Below the pieces are notes generated by a model. That model searched no databases and was not told the origin of the DNA. It was given only the letters and a program-made list of their open reading frames with translations. Below, piece by piece: positions 45,991 to 58,199 of a stretch of DNA of 64,000 bases. The DNA lies in the NCBI GenBank assembly GCA_026826555.1, contig JAKSZT010038841.1, forward strand, positions 400,925 to 464,924, read 5' to 3'. This DNA is from Tolypeutes matacus (taxonomy: Eukaryota; Chordata; Mammalia; Cingulata; Chlamyphoridae). The position numbers and the translations under genes were made by a program. The stretch's first letter is position 1. Each line of letters opens with the position of its first letter.

Positions 45991-47300
45991 ATAATTTCAA
46001 AAAAACAGAAATAAACTGCTAGATATGTAATAAGTAATGATATAGATTTAATGCATCATTTACTGTGTTTTATATACAACAGTATCTAATAAAAATGTCA
46101 GATCAGAAATTAAAAGTTTAGACCACTTTTCCAGGACATCGTATATTATATTACTCTTAATTTTTAGGAGATATGTTTTTAAGTGATTATATAAATCAAA
46201 TTTATTCCAAAATTACATTTTCGTTATATGTAAATTACTGATTAAATCAATTCTACATTTGCTTTTCTACAATCCTAGCATTGTAAAGTAAGTCCTAAAT
46301 GATATATGTTGTTCTTCTAAAAATATTCCCATCTTTTGAGATCAGCCAAAACTGTCTAACTTTGAGAACAATACTTTTTCTATCACCATTCACCACTATC
46401 TGTCTAGAAATTTATCAAACTTTAGTTTTTCTCACAAATAAAATACATAAACCATTTTAGGAAAATATTGGTAAAGTATTCCAAACATGTAAAACAAAAT
46501 TTGACAAAATTTAAAGAATAGAATTTTAAAAAATTATAAAGACATTGAATAACTGTCGGGGATAAAGTTCTAATTTTTAAAAAAAATAAAAGACAAGGAA
46601 GTCATGTTTCCTTTCTATTTCTCACTCCTGATATTCTATCAAAATTATTTTACTATTAGAGATGATATATTGGACTCCCAGTAATAAAACTTCATCAAAA
46701 AACAGTCTTAAAATTAGTTTTATAAAGTATTCTTTCTTCAACTTTTACTTAAATTATTTTAAAGTACAGTTAATGACTATAAAAATTGATTTTAATGCTG
46801 GGAAGAAATACTTGATCTTGGTGATTTCGTAAGGAGTAAGCAGACTCTATTGGACTGGCATTGGCATAAAAATCTCCATTACTTTCTAATGTTTCTTAAA
46901 GCCTGAGATCACCAATTGTGAAATAAATTGATGCCACTTTTAAATCTTCAAATAAGCTTATGTCAGTACCACTGGGTTTTTGATGAAGAGATGAATTATG
47001 CTTCCAAAATTTCATTGAATATATAATATTATTTTAAAACTTCTTGGTCCATGCCTTCAAATTCTTTCCTGATATTCTGGCGTATAAATAATTTCTAATG
47101 TAAAAGGTGTTGCTTCTAAATCTACATAATAATTACTTCATTATTGTTAATTAGCACAGTCACAAGAAAGCAATTCACCTGGTTATGTATAGAGAAAGTG
47201 ATCTTTGACCATTAAATTAATTATAAAATATTTACTCGTCTCAGCACTGATTTTTATGTTTTTCTGCCTTTTTTTTTTTTTACTTAATAAAAGCTAATAC
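45991..47300. other. Unassigned AT-rich sequence
   Basis: No gene or repeat recognised. Confidence 0.5.
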
Positions 47301-47455
47301 ACAGGAAGTGGAGGTGGGTTAAGTGATTGGCCTCCTGCCTACCACATGGCATGTCCCTGATTCCATTCCCAGTGCCTCCTGAAGAAGACAGTGAGCTTGC
47401 ACGATGGGCAGATGTGGTAAGCTGATGCAACAAGAGACACAGAAGAAACAACATA
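47301..47455 (+). mobile_element. DAS-type tRNA-derived SINE
   Basis: Starts GGAAGTGGAGGTGGGTTAAG (A-box region), has CCTGATTCCATTCCC (B-box region) and the typical GTGCCTCCTGAAGAAGAC, followed by GCTGATGCAACAAGAGACAC. Related to 56,140-56,331 but older and of another subtype. Confidence 0.75.
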
Positions 47456-47754
47456 ACCCACAGAGAGATTTTATCACATAAGCTACCTTCAGTCACTCCT
47501 AATACTGAAGACTGATTCCCTTTGAAGGAGGTTTGTTTGTGATATATGGGATATCTGAATTTTCTAATCAGTTGGCTCCAATTATTTGTCATAAAGGCAA
47601 ATATAATTAAATTTATACTTATTTCCCTGTCCTATCTATTCAGTAAATACATTGGAGAATGAATATATCTAAATTTTTCTGCCATATTTAATATATACAA
47701 AATACTTTAAAAAACAATCCTAGTAATATAATTTTCAACTAAATTAACTTTTTT

Positions 47755-48024
47755 TCCCAATACAAATATGGAAATGTCTGCCCACATAGCAAAGGAAAAT
47801 GCAAACATGACAACCATCATCCCAAAAAACAGAGTATCTACAACTGCAAACAAAACAGTTCCTCAAGATTGAGGAATGAACAAACTTAAGAGTGAAATGC
47901 AACTATGGACTAAAGTAGACTTATTATTGTTCTAGCAATGGAAGAACTTGTAACATTGAAATAAAGGCAATGGCCATCTGAGGTTCAGAGGGGAGGGAGA
48001 TGGAAAACTTGGTGTAGTATGGGG
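47755..48024 (+). mobile_element. L1 3' UTR fragment
   Basis: From about 47,900 (ACTATGGACTAAAGTAGAC, then AGCAATGGAAGAACTTGTAAC and GGCAATGGCCATCTGAGG) this matches the terminal L1 3' UTR module, diverged. It is cut off at about 48,024 by the SINE tail that follows. Confidence 0.65.
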
Positions 48025-48120
48025 CTGTTTTTGTTTTGTTTTGTTTTGTTTTGTTTTGTTTTGTTTTGTTTTATGGTACTGGGGCCAGGAAATGAACCTG
48101 GGACCTTGTGTGTGGGAAGA
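48025..48120 (-). mobile_element. DAS SINE monomer fragment with (GTTTT)n tail, antisense
   Basis: A (GTTTT)n run at 48,028-48,071 is the reversed AAAAC tail; GGTACTGGGGCCAGGAAATG and AACCTGGGACCTTGTGTG are the reversed B-box half of a DAS monomer. The 5' half is missing. Confidence 0.75.
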
Positions 48121-48737
48121 GAACTTCATCAAGTTTCTCTTTGATTCCTTTTAACATATACTTCAAATGTGTTAGTCTAATTCATTACTTTGATTTATGC
48201 AATCATTAATTCATAGTAAAGACAGTACTGAAAGATATACCCTTTCTAATGGTCATGTTGTAACAATGTCTGGGAGAGTCTATTCATCTGTGTTTACATT
48301 AAAGAAAATTTAGTACTGAAATTCTCTCTCCATGGTAAAATATAAATTTCCTTTTAAAATGATAGATTCATTATTAGTAAAGCTTTTCTGAATGATTTGG
48401 AGTCATAAAAATCTTTATATATACATCCATATTTTGTTTTATGAATTATTCTGCAGGTAGTGTTTCATTTCTTTACACAAAGACTCAAACACAGATGCAT
48501 ATTTGCTTAAATTCATGAAGTTAAGAGTCATACTGTATTTATTTGGATATTAAACTCATCTGTATTTAATGGAGAATATAGTCTACATCTTATAAAGATC
48601 ACTTTTCTATGTAATTAAAAATCATTCCTTATCACAAATAAGTGATCAAATTTTAATTTTTATAGCAAAATGACCCCATATTACCATGAGAGTTCCCTAT
48701 ACAGATGTTCTGTTTGATTACAAATCATTTTGTTGCC
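48121..48737. other. Unassigned sequence
   Basis: AT-rich; no gene or repeat recognised. Confidence 0.5.
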
Positions 48738-51468
48738 AAGGAAAAATGAGAGAGGACATAAAAAAATAAAAAATGAGAGAGGGGACATTATCACTGAACC
48801 CACAGAAATAAGAGAGATTATAGGAGGATACTATGATGAGCTGTATATCAAAAAAACTAGAAAATGTAGGCAAGACAGACAAATTCCTAGAAATACAGGA
48901 ACCACCTACATTGACCCTAAAAAAATGTGTTACCAATCAGAAGTGAAGGGATTGAAACACTCATCAAAAACCTCCAAAAGATGAAAAGCCTGGGACCAGA
49001 TGGTTTCGCAGATGAATTCTACCAATCATTCAAAGATGAACTAATACCGATATTGCTCAAGCTCTTCAGAAAATTGAACAGGAAAGAATACTACCAAACT
49101 CATTCTATGAAGCCAACATCACCCTAAAACCAAAATGAGATAAAGATACTAAGAGAAAAGAAAATTTGAGACCAGTATCTCTAATATAGATAGATGTGAA
49201 AATCCTCAATAAAATACTTGCAAACAGAATCCAAAAGAAAATTAAAAGAATTATATCCCACGATTGAGTGGGTTTTATCCCAGGTATGCAAAGGTGGTTC
49301 AACACAAGAAAATCAATTAGTATAATAAACCACATGATAAATTGAAGAAGAAAAATCACATGAGCCTCTCGATTGAGGCAGAAAAGGCATTTGACAAAAT
49401 ACATCACCCTTTCATGATAAGAACAATCCAAAAAATAGGAATAGAAAGAAGCTTTCTCAATGTGGTAAAGTGCATATAAGAAAAACCTACAGCTAGCATT
49501 GTATTCAATGGTGAAATACTGAAAGCTTTCCCACTGAGATGAGGAACAGTTTTGTTTTGTGTGTGTGTGTGTGTGTGTGTGTAAACCAAAAAGTCAATAA
49601 TCAAATTTATTTGGAAGGGTAAGGGGTCCCAAATAGCAAAAAATGTATTAAAAAAAGAACCACAAAGTTGAAGGACTCTCACTTCCTGACTTTAAAGCTT
49701 ATTACTTAGATACAGTGGTAAAAACAGCATGGTACTTGCATAAGGACAGACAGCTGACCAATGGAACCGAACCGAGTACTCAGAAATTGATCTTCACATT
49801 TACAGTCAAGTGATTTTTGACAAGACTTTTAAGCCCACCGAGCTGGGCCAGAACAGTCTCTTCAACAAATGATGCTGGGAGAACTGGATAGCCATATCCA
49901 AAAGAAAGAAAGAGAACCCCTATCTTACACCTTATACAAAAATTAACTCAAAATGGATCAAGGACTTAAATATAAAAACAACAACCATAAAACTTCCAGA
50001 ATAAAATGTAGTAAAGATCTTGTGATAGACAGCAGTTTCTTAAACCTTATGCCCAAAGCATGAACAACAAAAGAAAAAAATAGGTAAATAGGACCTCCTC
50101 AAAATTCAACACTTATGCGCCTCAAAGGAGTTTGTCAAAAGGGTGAAAAGGCAGCCAACTCAATGGGAGACATATTTGGCAATCACATATCTGATAAGGG
50201 GTTAATATCCATGATATATAAGGAGATCGTAAAACTTAACAATAAAAAGGCAAAGTATCCATTAAAAAATGGGTAAAAGACTTGAAAAGACAACTGTCCA
50301 AAGAAGAAATACAAATGGTGAAGAAACACATGAAAAAATGTTCAACATCACTAACGATTAGGAAAATTCAAAGCAAAACTACACTTAGATATCATTTCAC
50401 ACGCATTAGACTGGCCACTATTAAAAAATCAGAAAACTGTAAATGTTGGAGAGGATGTGGAGAGATAGGAATGCTTATTTACTGTTGGTTGGAATGTAGA
50501 ATGGTACAGCCACTGTGGAGGACTGTTGGGCAGTTCCTAATGAAGTTGAATATAGTCTTGCCGTGGGACCCAGCCGTACCATTGCTAGGTATATACCCAG
50601 AAGAACTGAGAGCAGTGACATGAATAGACATCTGCACACCGATGATTGTAGCAGCATTACTCACGATAGCTAAAAGCTGGAAACCACCCAGATATCCATC
50701 AACTGATGAATGGATAAACAAATTGTGGAGTATAAACACAATGGAATATTATGCAGTGGTAAGAAGAAATGAAGTTATAAAACATATGAAAACATGGATG
50801 AACCTGAAGGACATCATGTTGTGTGAAGCAAGCTAGACACAAAAGAGCAAATACTGTATTATTGAGCTATTATGAACTAAATATATTATGTAACCTCATG
50901 GAAATAATAATTAGAATATAGCTCAATGGAAAATAGAATGAGGTTAGAAAATGGAAAACTGAGGGTTAATCCGTGCAGAAGTAGTTAAAAGGTTTTTTGT
51001 AAATCTTTGGAAATGAATGGAAATGGTGAGAGCACATCATGATGTTTATGAATAGCAGAGCTATTATATGATACTAGTTGAAAGGAAAGTCTAAGGACAT
51101 GTATATTACTAGAAGGAAAGATTAAACTGTAGCATTGGATTGTATAAGATAGTAAAACCTCATGTAAAGCATGAATATAGGTGATATTGCATATATATGA
51201 TTGTTTCTACAAAATGTAAATGCAAATATACTAGAGAGAAGGAAAAAGAATAGCAGCTATTTATGGCAGGAGAAGCAAAGAGAAACTCAGAGGTGAATAT
51301 AATTTATGTTTATTTTTATTATTATCATTGGAATAATGTAAGTGCTCTAAGAATGAATGAAGTGATGAATCCATGAATATATGATTACGTTGAATACCAT
51401 TGACTGTACAATTTGGATGGATTTAGGTTTCATTAATATGTATTAATAAAATTGATTAGTTAAAAAAA
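48738..51468 (+). mobile_element. 5'-truncated L1 with internal deletion
   Basis: Begins in the ORF2 linker, continues through the fingers of the reverse transcriptase, then jumps at a (GT)n run (49,559-49,582) to the thumb region, so about 0.55 kb including the FADD catalytic site is missing compared with the 33.7-kb copy. ORF2 C-terminal pieces are at 50,282-50,623 and 50,642-50,836. The 3' UTR ends with AATAAAATTGATTAGTT and a short A-run at about 51,460-51,468. Same subfamily as the 33,721 copy. Confidence 0.88.
49559..49582. repeat. (GT)12 microsatellite at an L1 deletion junction
   Basis: Twelve GT units lie exactly between reverse-transcriptase finger and thumb sequence. Confidence 0.95.
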
Positions 51469-52600
51469 GTTACAATGAGATATTTCACTTCTTTTTGAAT
51501 GGCCTTTATTTTAAAAATCAGGAAACTACAAGTGCTGAAGAAATTTGGTGAAAAAGTCCACTCCTTCACTGTTGTTGGAAATGTGGAATGGTGTAGCCTT
51601 TGTGGAAGACAGTTTGGCAGTTTGTCAGGAAGCTATATATAGACCTGGCATATGATCCAGCAATCCTGAAGGAATATATTCAGACTTGCTAAAGCAAGGA
51701 TGCAAACTCATATTTGTGCATCAACTTTCATAGCAGAATTATTCACAGTTGCTAAAATATGGGAAAAAGAAACACCCCAAGTGGCCATTAACCAATGAAT
51801 GGATTTTAAAAATGTGGTATACATATATGGTGCAATACTATTCAGATTTAAGAGTAAATGAATTGCGGAGTGGATGTAGCTCAAGTGGTTTAGCCCCTTC
51901 TTCTCACATGGGAGGTCCCTGGTTTGGTCCCCAGTGCCTCCTATAAACAACAACTAAAAATAACAAATGACAAGCAAACAAAGGAAAAACCAACTCAGTG
52001 GAGCCTATGTGGTTCAGTGGTTGAGCACCAGCTTCTCACATACAAGGTCTGGGTTCAATCCTCAGCACAATACCTAAAAAAAAAAAAAAGAATAAATGAA
52101 TTGGTTAAGTATATGACAACAGGAATGAACCTTGAAGACATTATGTTGGGTGAAATAAACCAGAAAACAAAGAAGAAACATTCTATGATACCACTAATAT
52201 GAAATAAATACAATGAGTAAACATATGGAGTTAAAAATCTAGAGTATAGGTTACTAAGAAGGAGGAGCTGATGTTTAATATATGTAGAATATTTAATAAT
52301 GTTGCCTTTAAAAGTGTAAAAATATAGAGAGTAGACGGTAGGACGTTATACTGTGTGAAACAATCATTGCTGATTTAGAAATGCGATTGTGGCTGGAAGG
52401 GTAGGTTAGGGACATAAATGTCAGTTAAGAAAAAAGAAGTAAACTAGGTCCTTATAACATAGTGAACTCAGTGGTAGATAAGGATTGTGGTTAATAGTAC
52501 ATATACAAGAATGTACTATTCTTTAAGAAACATCATTTGTTGCATTTTGTTTTATAATCCCAAAAGTATAATATTGGTTATCTGGAAGTACTACTCATAT
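51469..52600 (+). mobile_element. Older L1 C-terminus and 3' UTR, SINE-interrupted
   Basis: ORF2 C-terminal remnants (IYVQ-type, KWPLTNEWI, MWYTYMVQYYSDL) run to 51,865 and resume at 52,104 after a DAS SINE; a short 3' UTR follows to about 52,600. It resembles the old fragment at 17,288-18,115. Confidence 0.8.
51866..52092 (+). mobile_element. Dimeric DAS SINE (armadillo type)
   Basis: Two tRNA-related monomers in tandem. Monomer 1 (51,866-51,942) has GATGTAGCTCAAGTGG (A box) and GGTTTGGTCCCCAGTGCC (B box). An A-rich linker (51,945-52,000) follows. Monomer 2 (52,000-52,078) has TATGTGGTTCAGTGG and GGGTTCAATCCTCAGC. It ends in an A-run. TSD: TAAATGAATTG at 51,855-51,865 and 52,093-52,103. The host L1 reads through cleanly when it is removed. 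Confidence 0.9.
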
Positions 52601-52641
52601 ACTTCTTTCCTGTAGTAACCACTTTTTTTGGTAAAGATTCC

Positions 52642-53290
52642 TGTGTTAGTCAGCCAAAGTGGTGCTGATGCAAAATACCAGAAATTTGTTGGCTTTTATA
52701 AAGGGCATTTATTTGGGGTAGAAGCTTACAGTCAGAAGACTATAAAGCATAATTTACTTTGCTCACCAAAATCTTTTGGCATGTGTTGGAGCAAAATGGC
52801 TGCTGGTCTCTGCAAGGGTTCAGCTTCCCTCTTCCTCTTAAGGCTCCATGGTCCCAGTTTCTTCAGTCTTTATTTCTCTCCCCAGGGCTCAATTCTTTCC
52901 AGGCTCAGCTGCTCTGGTCTCTCCACAAGACCAGCTGTAGACCATCAGGTGAATAGTTTGTCTCTTTTCCCAGGGCCCCTGCTGGGTCTAAGAAATCCTT
53001 TTCTCCTTCCTCACATATCTGCTTCTTTGTGTATTTACTTCCCAGGGCTCCACCATTAAAACTACCACCTCTCTTCTCTGTGGTGCTGTTTCTCTGTGAG
53101 TCCCCACCCACCAAAGAGCAGGGACTCAATGTCCTATTGACGTGGCCCAATCAAAGCCTTAATCTTTTAATCAAGTAAAAGTGAAACCTCTGAATCCAAT
53201 ATAATCTAATATGCCCAGAGGAACAGACCAGTTTACAAACATAATCCAATATCTATTTTTGGAAATCATAAACAATATTAAACTGCTATA
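52642..53290 (-). mobile_element. Solo LTR (class III-like), antisense
   Basis: A 649-bp LTR read on the minus strand from TATAGCAGTT to CTAACACA, with an AATAAA signal in the CCCCAAATAAATGCCCTTTAT block near its 3' end. It is homologous to the sense LTR at 61,761. TSD ATTCC at 52,637-52,641 and 53,291-53,295, the 5 bp expected of ERV-L-type integration. No internal sequence, so it is a solo LTR. A 143-codon plus-strand open frame (52,628-53,059) is antisense to it and not a recognisable gene. Confidence 0.82.
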
Positions 53291-53295
53291 ATTCC

Positions 53296-55032
53296 TTTTC
53301 TGTGAAGCCATATTTTCTTCATATTCTTTAACTAAAAAATCATGCTGCAAAAGTTTGAAAGAAAAAAATGATTTGAGAATTCAGATGTTCTATTAATCCA
53401 GACATTAAAGAGAATTTCATAATGTAAAAGAGGATTTCTGCTTCAAAATATTTGACAGTTTGTCACCACTCATCAAACTTCCCAGCTGAATTTTATAACT
53501 ATGTTGTTATCCTGTAGTGGTAAGTAGAGACTTCTGCTTTTGAGCCTTCATTTCCAAGATTTCCTTGGAGCTTCTTAGCCTCTTTCAAATTATACTTCTT
53601 TCCAGATTGGCAGTCATTAATGAAAATTTCAGAAAAACTGTCAATTATCTCCTCTACTAAGAATGTCTTATGAGGGGTAAAAATTCACAGTCTAAATGCA
53701 ACCTAACCTTATTGCTCACACCATGTGCAAGGGGCTATTCAATCCAGTTTCAGTGAATAAGTCTCATTCAGTACTAAACCTCTTTTTTAAAAAAATTTCT
53801 TTAACTTTTAAAATTTATTCTTGAATGATCGTTTTACTTATTCATTTATTTTTAGTTTAGTAGCTACTGGTCAATTATTGGTTTATAATTTTTTATTTAA
53901 ATTTAAACTGCATATGAATTTCCTCAATGCCATAATTTTAGTCCAAATCTTCAGAAAATGTATTTTTTAGGAGCAACACAGTTTTATGGATTTTCTATAT
54001 GTAAATAACTTACATTTACAATCTGATACAAAATTAAGAATGTATTGAATCTTCTGTGAATTGGGAAACATTATTTAATATTTCTTTTGTTAAGTTTAAC
54101 AACAGAAAATATTTTTTCAAAGAAACACCACTAAAAATTTAATTAATCTCAAGTGTATAAGGAAGGATCCTTACAAAGCAACTGTTGCAGGAAAGCTGGC
54201 CTCTTGAGGTTGGCCTTGACAGTTAACCAGGGCTTATGAGATGTAAGACCCATATGTGTCCTTTCTAAAGAAAAAACATGTTTATAAAGAATTCAGAAGT
54301 AGACTGGTTATTAAAAGTGTGTCTAACTGAGATGAGACCCCATGAATTTTATTGGTGAAGGAATTGGCAGGATCACAAATTTTGCCAATCATTTAAATAT
54401 TTCAAAAGATATATTCATGTTAGGGAAGATCTCTTAGCTCATCTTTCAGGTATATTTGTATATTATATTTTATTTATTTATTTGATATTATGAATAAATA
54501 ACTCCCTGAAACAGCACTGATATGCCTTAAGATCATTTGCATGCTTAATTATAACATCCTTATATGATCTATTTTAGCTCATAAAGCAGGCTAAATTTTT
54601 TTCTGATTTAAATGTTATTCATGTTTTAAAATGGTACCTGAAGATCTGCCTGTGAATACACAGTTTGACTGAAAAGACTGGAAATATATTGATACAAAAA
54701 TTCCTTGAAATTGAAGTACTGGAAGAAAAAAGAATGAGATATTTCTAGAGCTAGCTTCTAAATGAGGTCTAAGAAATTTACAGGCAAATGAAAGTTAAAA
54801 ATGTAAATAAAAATAGTCATTTAAACATCCAATAAATGTAAAGATTTTCAATATACTTTTTACAATGAACAATTTCTGATATTTATTTGCTTGATTTTTA
54901 CAATGCAGCATTGCTCTATGCTGATCATTTTAATGTGATACTGTTTATCACTTTTTAACAAGAGATAAGGAATTAGTAAACATACTCTGTATGTTATTGT
55001 CCACATTTTAAAATTGTGAAGTAAATACTTTC
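53296..55032. other. Unassigned AT-rich sequence
   Basis: No gene or repeat recognised. Its right end meets the TSD of the L1 at 55,046. Confidence 0.5.
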
Positions 55033-55045
55033 TAAATATCCAAGA
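55033..55045. repeat. Left TSD of the 55-kb L1
   Basis: TAAATATCCAAGA, repeated exactly at 59,400-59,412. Confidence 0.85.
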
Positions 55046-55904
55046 GGGAGGAGCAGCAAGATGGCATCAGCTTAACGGGGCACTCACCATCTCTCTCAGA
55101 AAAAAAGGCTGAGTGGGGGCAAGATCCTGCCCTAATGAGCTGTTTTGGGAACCCACACATCAGGAGGCTTCACGGCAGTGATCTGAAGGGAGCTAGATAA
55201 AGAGATAAATTGCTTAAGGCAAAATGTAAGTTTCTCACCCTGTGGCTGGAAACTGCAGATAGCTAAGCCCTACCCTCAAGGCAAAAATCTCCTGTGAGCC
55301 CTGACTCCCACTGGCCACCCAGTGGGAGGGAGCATTCTCTGAGAGTGGGAGGGTTCTGGTGAAGAGTGGAGAGGGGTGTTCTTCCTGTGAGTTTTGTTGC
55401 CTGGACCCTCATTAAGCTTTGATGAATATATCAACAGGCTTGAGGGGGCACCAGGAAGAGGGAAGAGGTGAATCTACTGAGGAAGGCTGATTTACCTAAC
55501 CCTGGAATAGAGAAACTTGGCCTGTGCTGAAAACTCTCAAAATTTCAACTTGCCCAAGAGAGATGGGCAGTAGGAAGTGCTTAATAATCTTCCAAGAACC
55601 TATTTAGGGTCCCCTGGGAGGAGGGGGTGTCTGGAAGAGGGTTGAGAGTCTTTTCTCTCACATGAGTTCAGATACTAGGGTCCCATTTGAATTTCAGAAG
55701 GGAACTCAACCTGACATGGAAAGATGAGGGGGTATCTGCTCACACAGGCTATTGCATCCTGCCACCCTGGGAGAGAAAACAAGAATACAAAGGGGCAGAG
55801 ACAGACAGGCTCCTAATCAGCAGGAATATACCCAACTGCAAAAAGTCAAACCTGCCAGAGGGAAAGTGACTAGATAGCTTTCTGAAGAGCTAACAGACCT
55901 GATG

Positions 55905-55980
55905 AGAAAGTTTAGCTCAGTAGAGGAGTTTCTGCCTAGAATATAGGAGGTCCCTAGTTCAAATCCTGGCTCCTCTTAGA
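55905..55980 (+). mobile_element. tRNA-like SINE fragment
   Basis: TTTAGCTCAGTAGAGGAG fits a Pol III A box and AGTTCAAATCCTGG a B box, with about 45 bp between, as in tRNA-derived SINEs. It lacks a tRNA-gene context and a clear TSD, and could be an old DAS-related monomer. Confidence 0.5.
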
Positions 55981-56139
55981 GCAGTGATACACCAGGATAT
56001 CAAGCATCCAGCTGATACTTTAGGAAAGGAAGAACATACACATTACTTTTTCATTAGCTTCCCCTTGGGTCTCTTGGTTTTCTTTAAAAAGGTTACTTAA
56101 AAAAAATTAAATTAGTTTACTTGTTAAAACTGGCTTCAA

Positions 56140-56331
56140 TGGGAAGTGGCTGTGGCTCAATCAGTAGGGCTCCCGTTTACCATATGGGAGGCCCCGGGTT
56201 TGGTTCCCGGGGCCTCCTGGTGAAGGCAAGCCCACCCGCACTGCGTGGTTAGCTGACCCAGCGAGCACAAGCAGCAAGGGGGGGATAAATGAATAAATAA
56301 ATAAAATCTTTAAAAAAAACAACAACAACAA
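56140..56331 (+). mobile_element. DAS SINE, single-monomer type, with TSD
   Basis: Head GGGAAGTGGCTGTGGCTCAA (A-box region), GGTTTGGTTCCCGGGGCC (B box), a middle with CCCACCCGCACTGCGTGG and GCGAGCACAAGCAGCAAGG, and tail GGATAAATGAATAAATAAAT then A-rich. TSD AAAACTGGCTTCAA at 56,126-56,139 and 56,332-56,345 is perfect over 14 bp. Low divergence of the boxes suggests recent insertion. Confidence 0.92.
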
Positions 56332-57149
56332 AAAACTGGCTTCAAAACATGCAGAGGGCAGGCTGCAGGGTAAATGATTGATGGACACTGGAGGCCTGAG
56401 AAGCTCGTCAAATGCCTAAGAGGTAAGACTGTTTTTCCTAACTGTGTGTTTGACTGCTTGCTTGTGTGTGTTTGTTTGTTTTCTTTCCTCTTTCTTCCTT
56501 CCATTTTTCTTTCTTTCTTTCTTTTTAAATTAGATACTTCTGGCTTGCTTCTTGTTTGCTGTGTTCCCTCTTCCTCGATTTCCCCTTTTCTTTGATACTG
56601 ATTTTGTCTACCAATGCTCTTTTCCATCCTTCATCTTTCTATCTTCTGCTTTCTATTGTTCTTACATTCCACCTCTTTTTGTTTACTCCTCAATTTTTCT
56701 GATTTTTATTTCTATCTCATTTATCCTGTTTTCTTTCTTTTATTAACTTTTAAAATCTATTCTTTTCTCTTTCCCTCTCTCCTCATCATTCTGGCCTTTT
56801 AATTCATTCTATGTATTTTTCTCTATTCGGTTTCCCATTTCAGTTTTGGCACTCCTCTTTTTCATTCTTGTTACTCTACACTGCTTACATGAGTTAAATA
56901 ATCATTTTCCAAGGTCTTACATGGTTTCTCTTCTAACTTTTATTATTATTATTATATTACCCTTCTTCTTTTCTTACCTTTTTCACTTTCTCTGGCCCTA
57001 ATCTTTTTCCTTCAAGGGAACATAAGCAAGAGCAAGAAAATAGAATAAAAGGAACAAAGTGTCAAAGAGAAAACAACACACACATGAAAATAGCAACTAA
57101 ATAAAAACCTAAAGTAGAGAGAGAAGTTAATCAACTGAATAAACTCATC

Positions 57150-58144
57150 AAGATGAAAAGATGACCAGACAGCAATAAAAATTACAAACCATACTAAGAA
57201 ACAGAAAGACACAGCTCAGTCCAATGAACAAACTAAAAAGCAGGAAGAGATCCAGAACATTGAATAAATACTCAAAGCTGTTCAAACAAATATGAACCAA
57301 CTTAATGAAGTGAAGGAAGAGATTAAGGATATTAAGAAGACACTGGGAGAACATACTGAAGGAACTATAAACATACATAAAAATATAATGAATATGATGG
57401 TGATGAATGGCAAAATCCATGAAATAAAAAATACACTGGAAGCACATAACAGCAGATTTGAACAGACAGAGGAAAGAATTAGCAATATGGAAGACAGTAC
57501 ATCTGAAATCAATCAGATAGTAGAACACATAGATAAAAAGACAGAAAAAATCCAGTAGGGACTTAGGGATTTAAATGACAACACAAAACACACAAATATA
57601 CACATTATAGGCATCCCAGAGGGAGAAGAGAAGAGAATGAGGACAGAAGATGTGTTGGAGGAAATAATGGCTGAAAACTTCCCAACCTTACTAAGGGAGA
57701 TGGATGTACATGTCCAGGAAGCACAGCACTCCCTAAACAGTATACATCCCAACAGGCCTCCTCTAAGACATATACTCGTCAAAAGTTTCAATAATCAAGA
57801 CAAAGAGAAAATACTGAAAGCAGCAAGAGAAAAGAGAACCATTACATACAAGGGAATCTCAATAAGAAGAAGTGCTGATTTCTTATCTGAAACCAAGGAG
57901 GCAAGAAGATAGTGGTATGACATAGCTAAGGTACTAAAAGAAAAAAAACTTCCAGGCAAGAATTCTCTATCCAGCAAAGCTGGCTTTGAAAAATGATGGA
58001 GAGTTCAAAACAGTCACAGACAAATAGAGATTAAGAGAGTATGTCAATAAGAAACCTGCCTTTCAAGAAATACTAAAGAGAGTTCTGCAGGTTGAAAGGA
58101 AAAAGACAGGAGAGAGAGTTGGAGGAGAGTGTAAGAACAGCTAA
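57150..58144 (+). pseudogene. L1 ORF1 pseudogene
   Basis: Encodes a diverged ORF1p: an N-terminal Lys/Gln/Glu-rich part and coiled coil (57,180-57,558, heptad-like with EQTEERISNME), then the RRM with NIHIIGIPEGEE (about 57,596-57,630), EEIMAENFP, and a C-terminal domain with ITYKGISIRRSADF. The frame ends with a TAA at 58,142-58,144. Breaks: in-frame stops near 57,270, 57,556, 57,910 and 58,025, plus a +1 shift near 57,960. A normal ORF1p is about 340 residues; the remnant spans a similar length. Confidence 0.85.
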
Positions 58145-58199
58145 AAAGATGTAAAGAGAAATAAAAACAATATATGACATACATAAACCCAAAGAAAAT

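Larger units (their letters stand above)
55046..57080 (+). promoter_or_regulatory. L1 5' UTR (internal promoter region)
   Basis: GC-rich start with AAGATGG (YY1-like), then a long pyrimidine-rich stretch (56,430-56,880) and the block CCTAATCTTTTTCCTTCAAG at 56,997-57,016, colinear with 11,627-13,450. Two SINE-type segments interrupt it. Confidence 0.78.

Noticed and set aside
52628..53059. 143-codon plus-strand frame
   Set aside because: Lies antisense within a solo LTR with a clear TSD.
55905..55980. tRNA gene
   Set aside because: A- and B-box-like motifs are present, but the context and the related DAS elements indicate a SINE remnant; the cloverleaf was not convincing.
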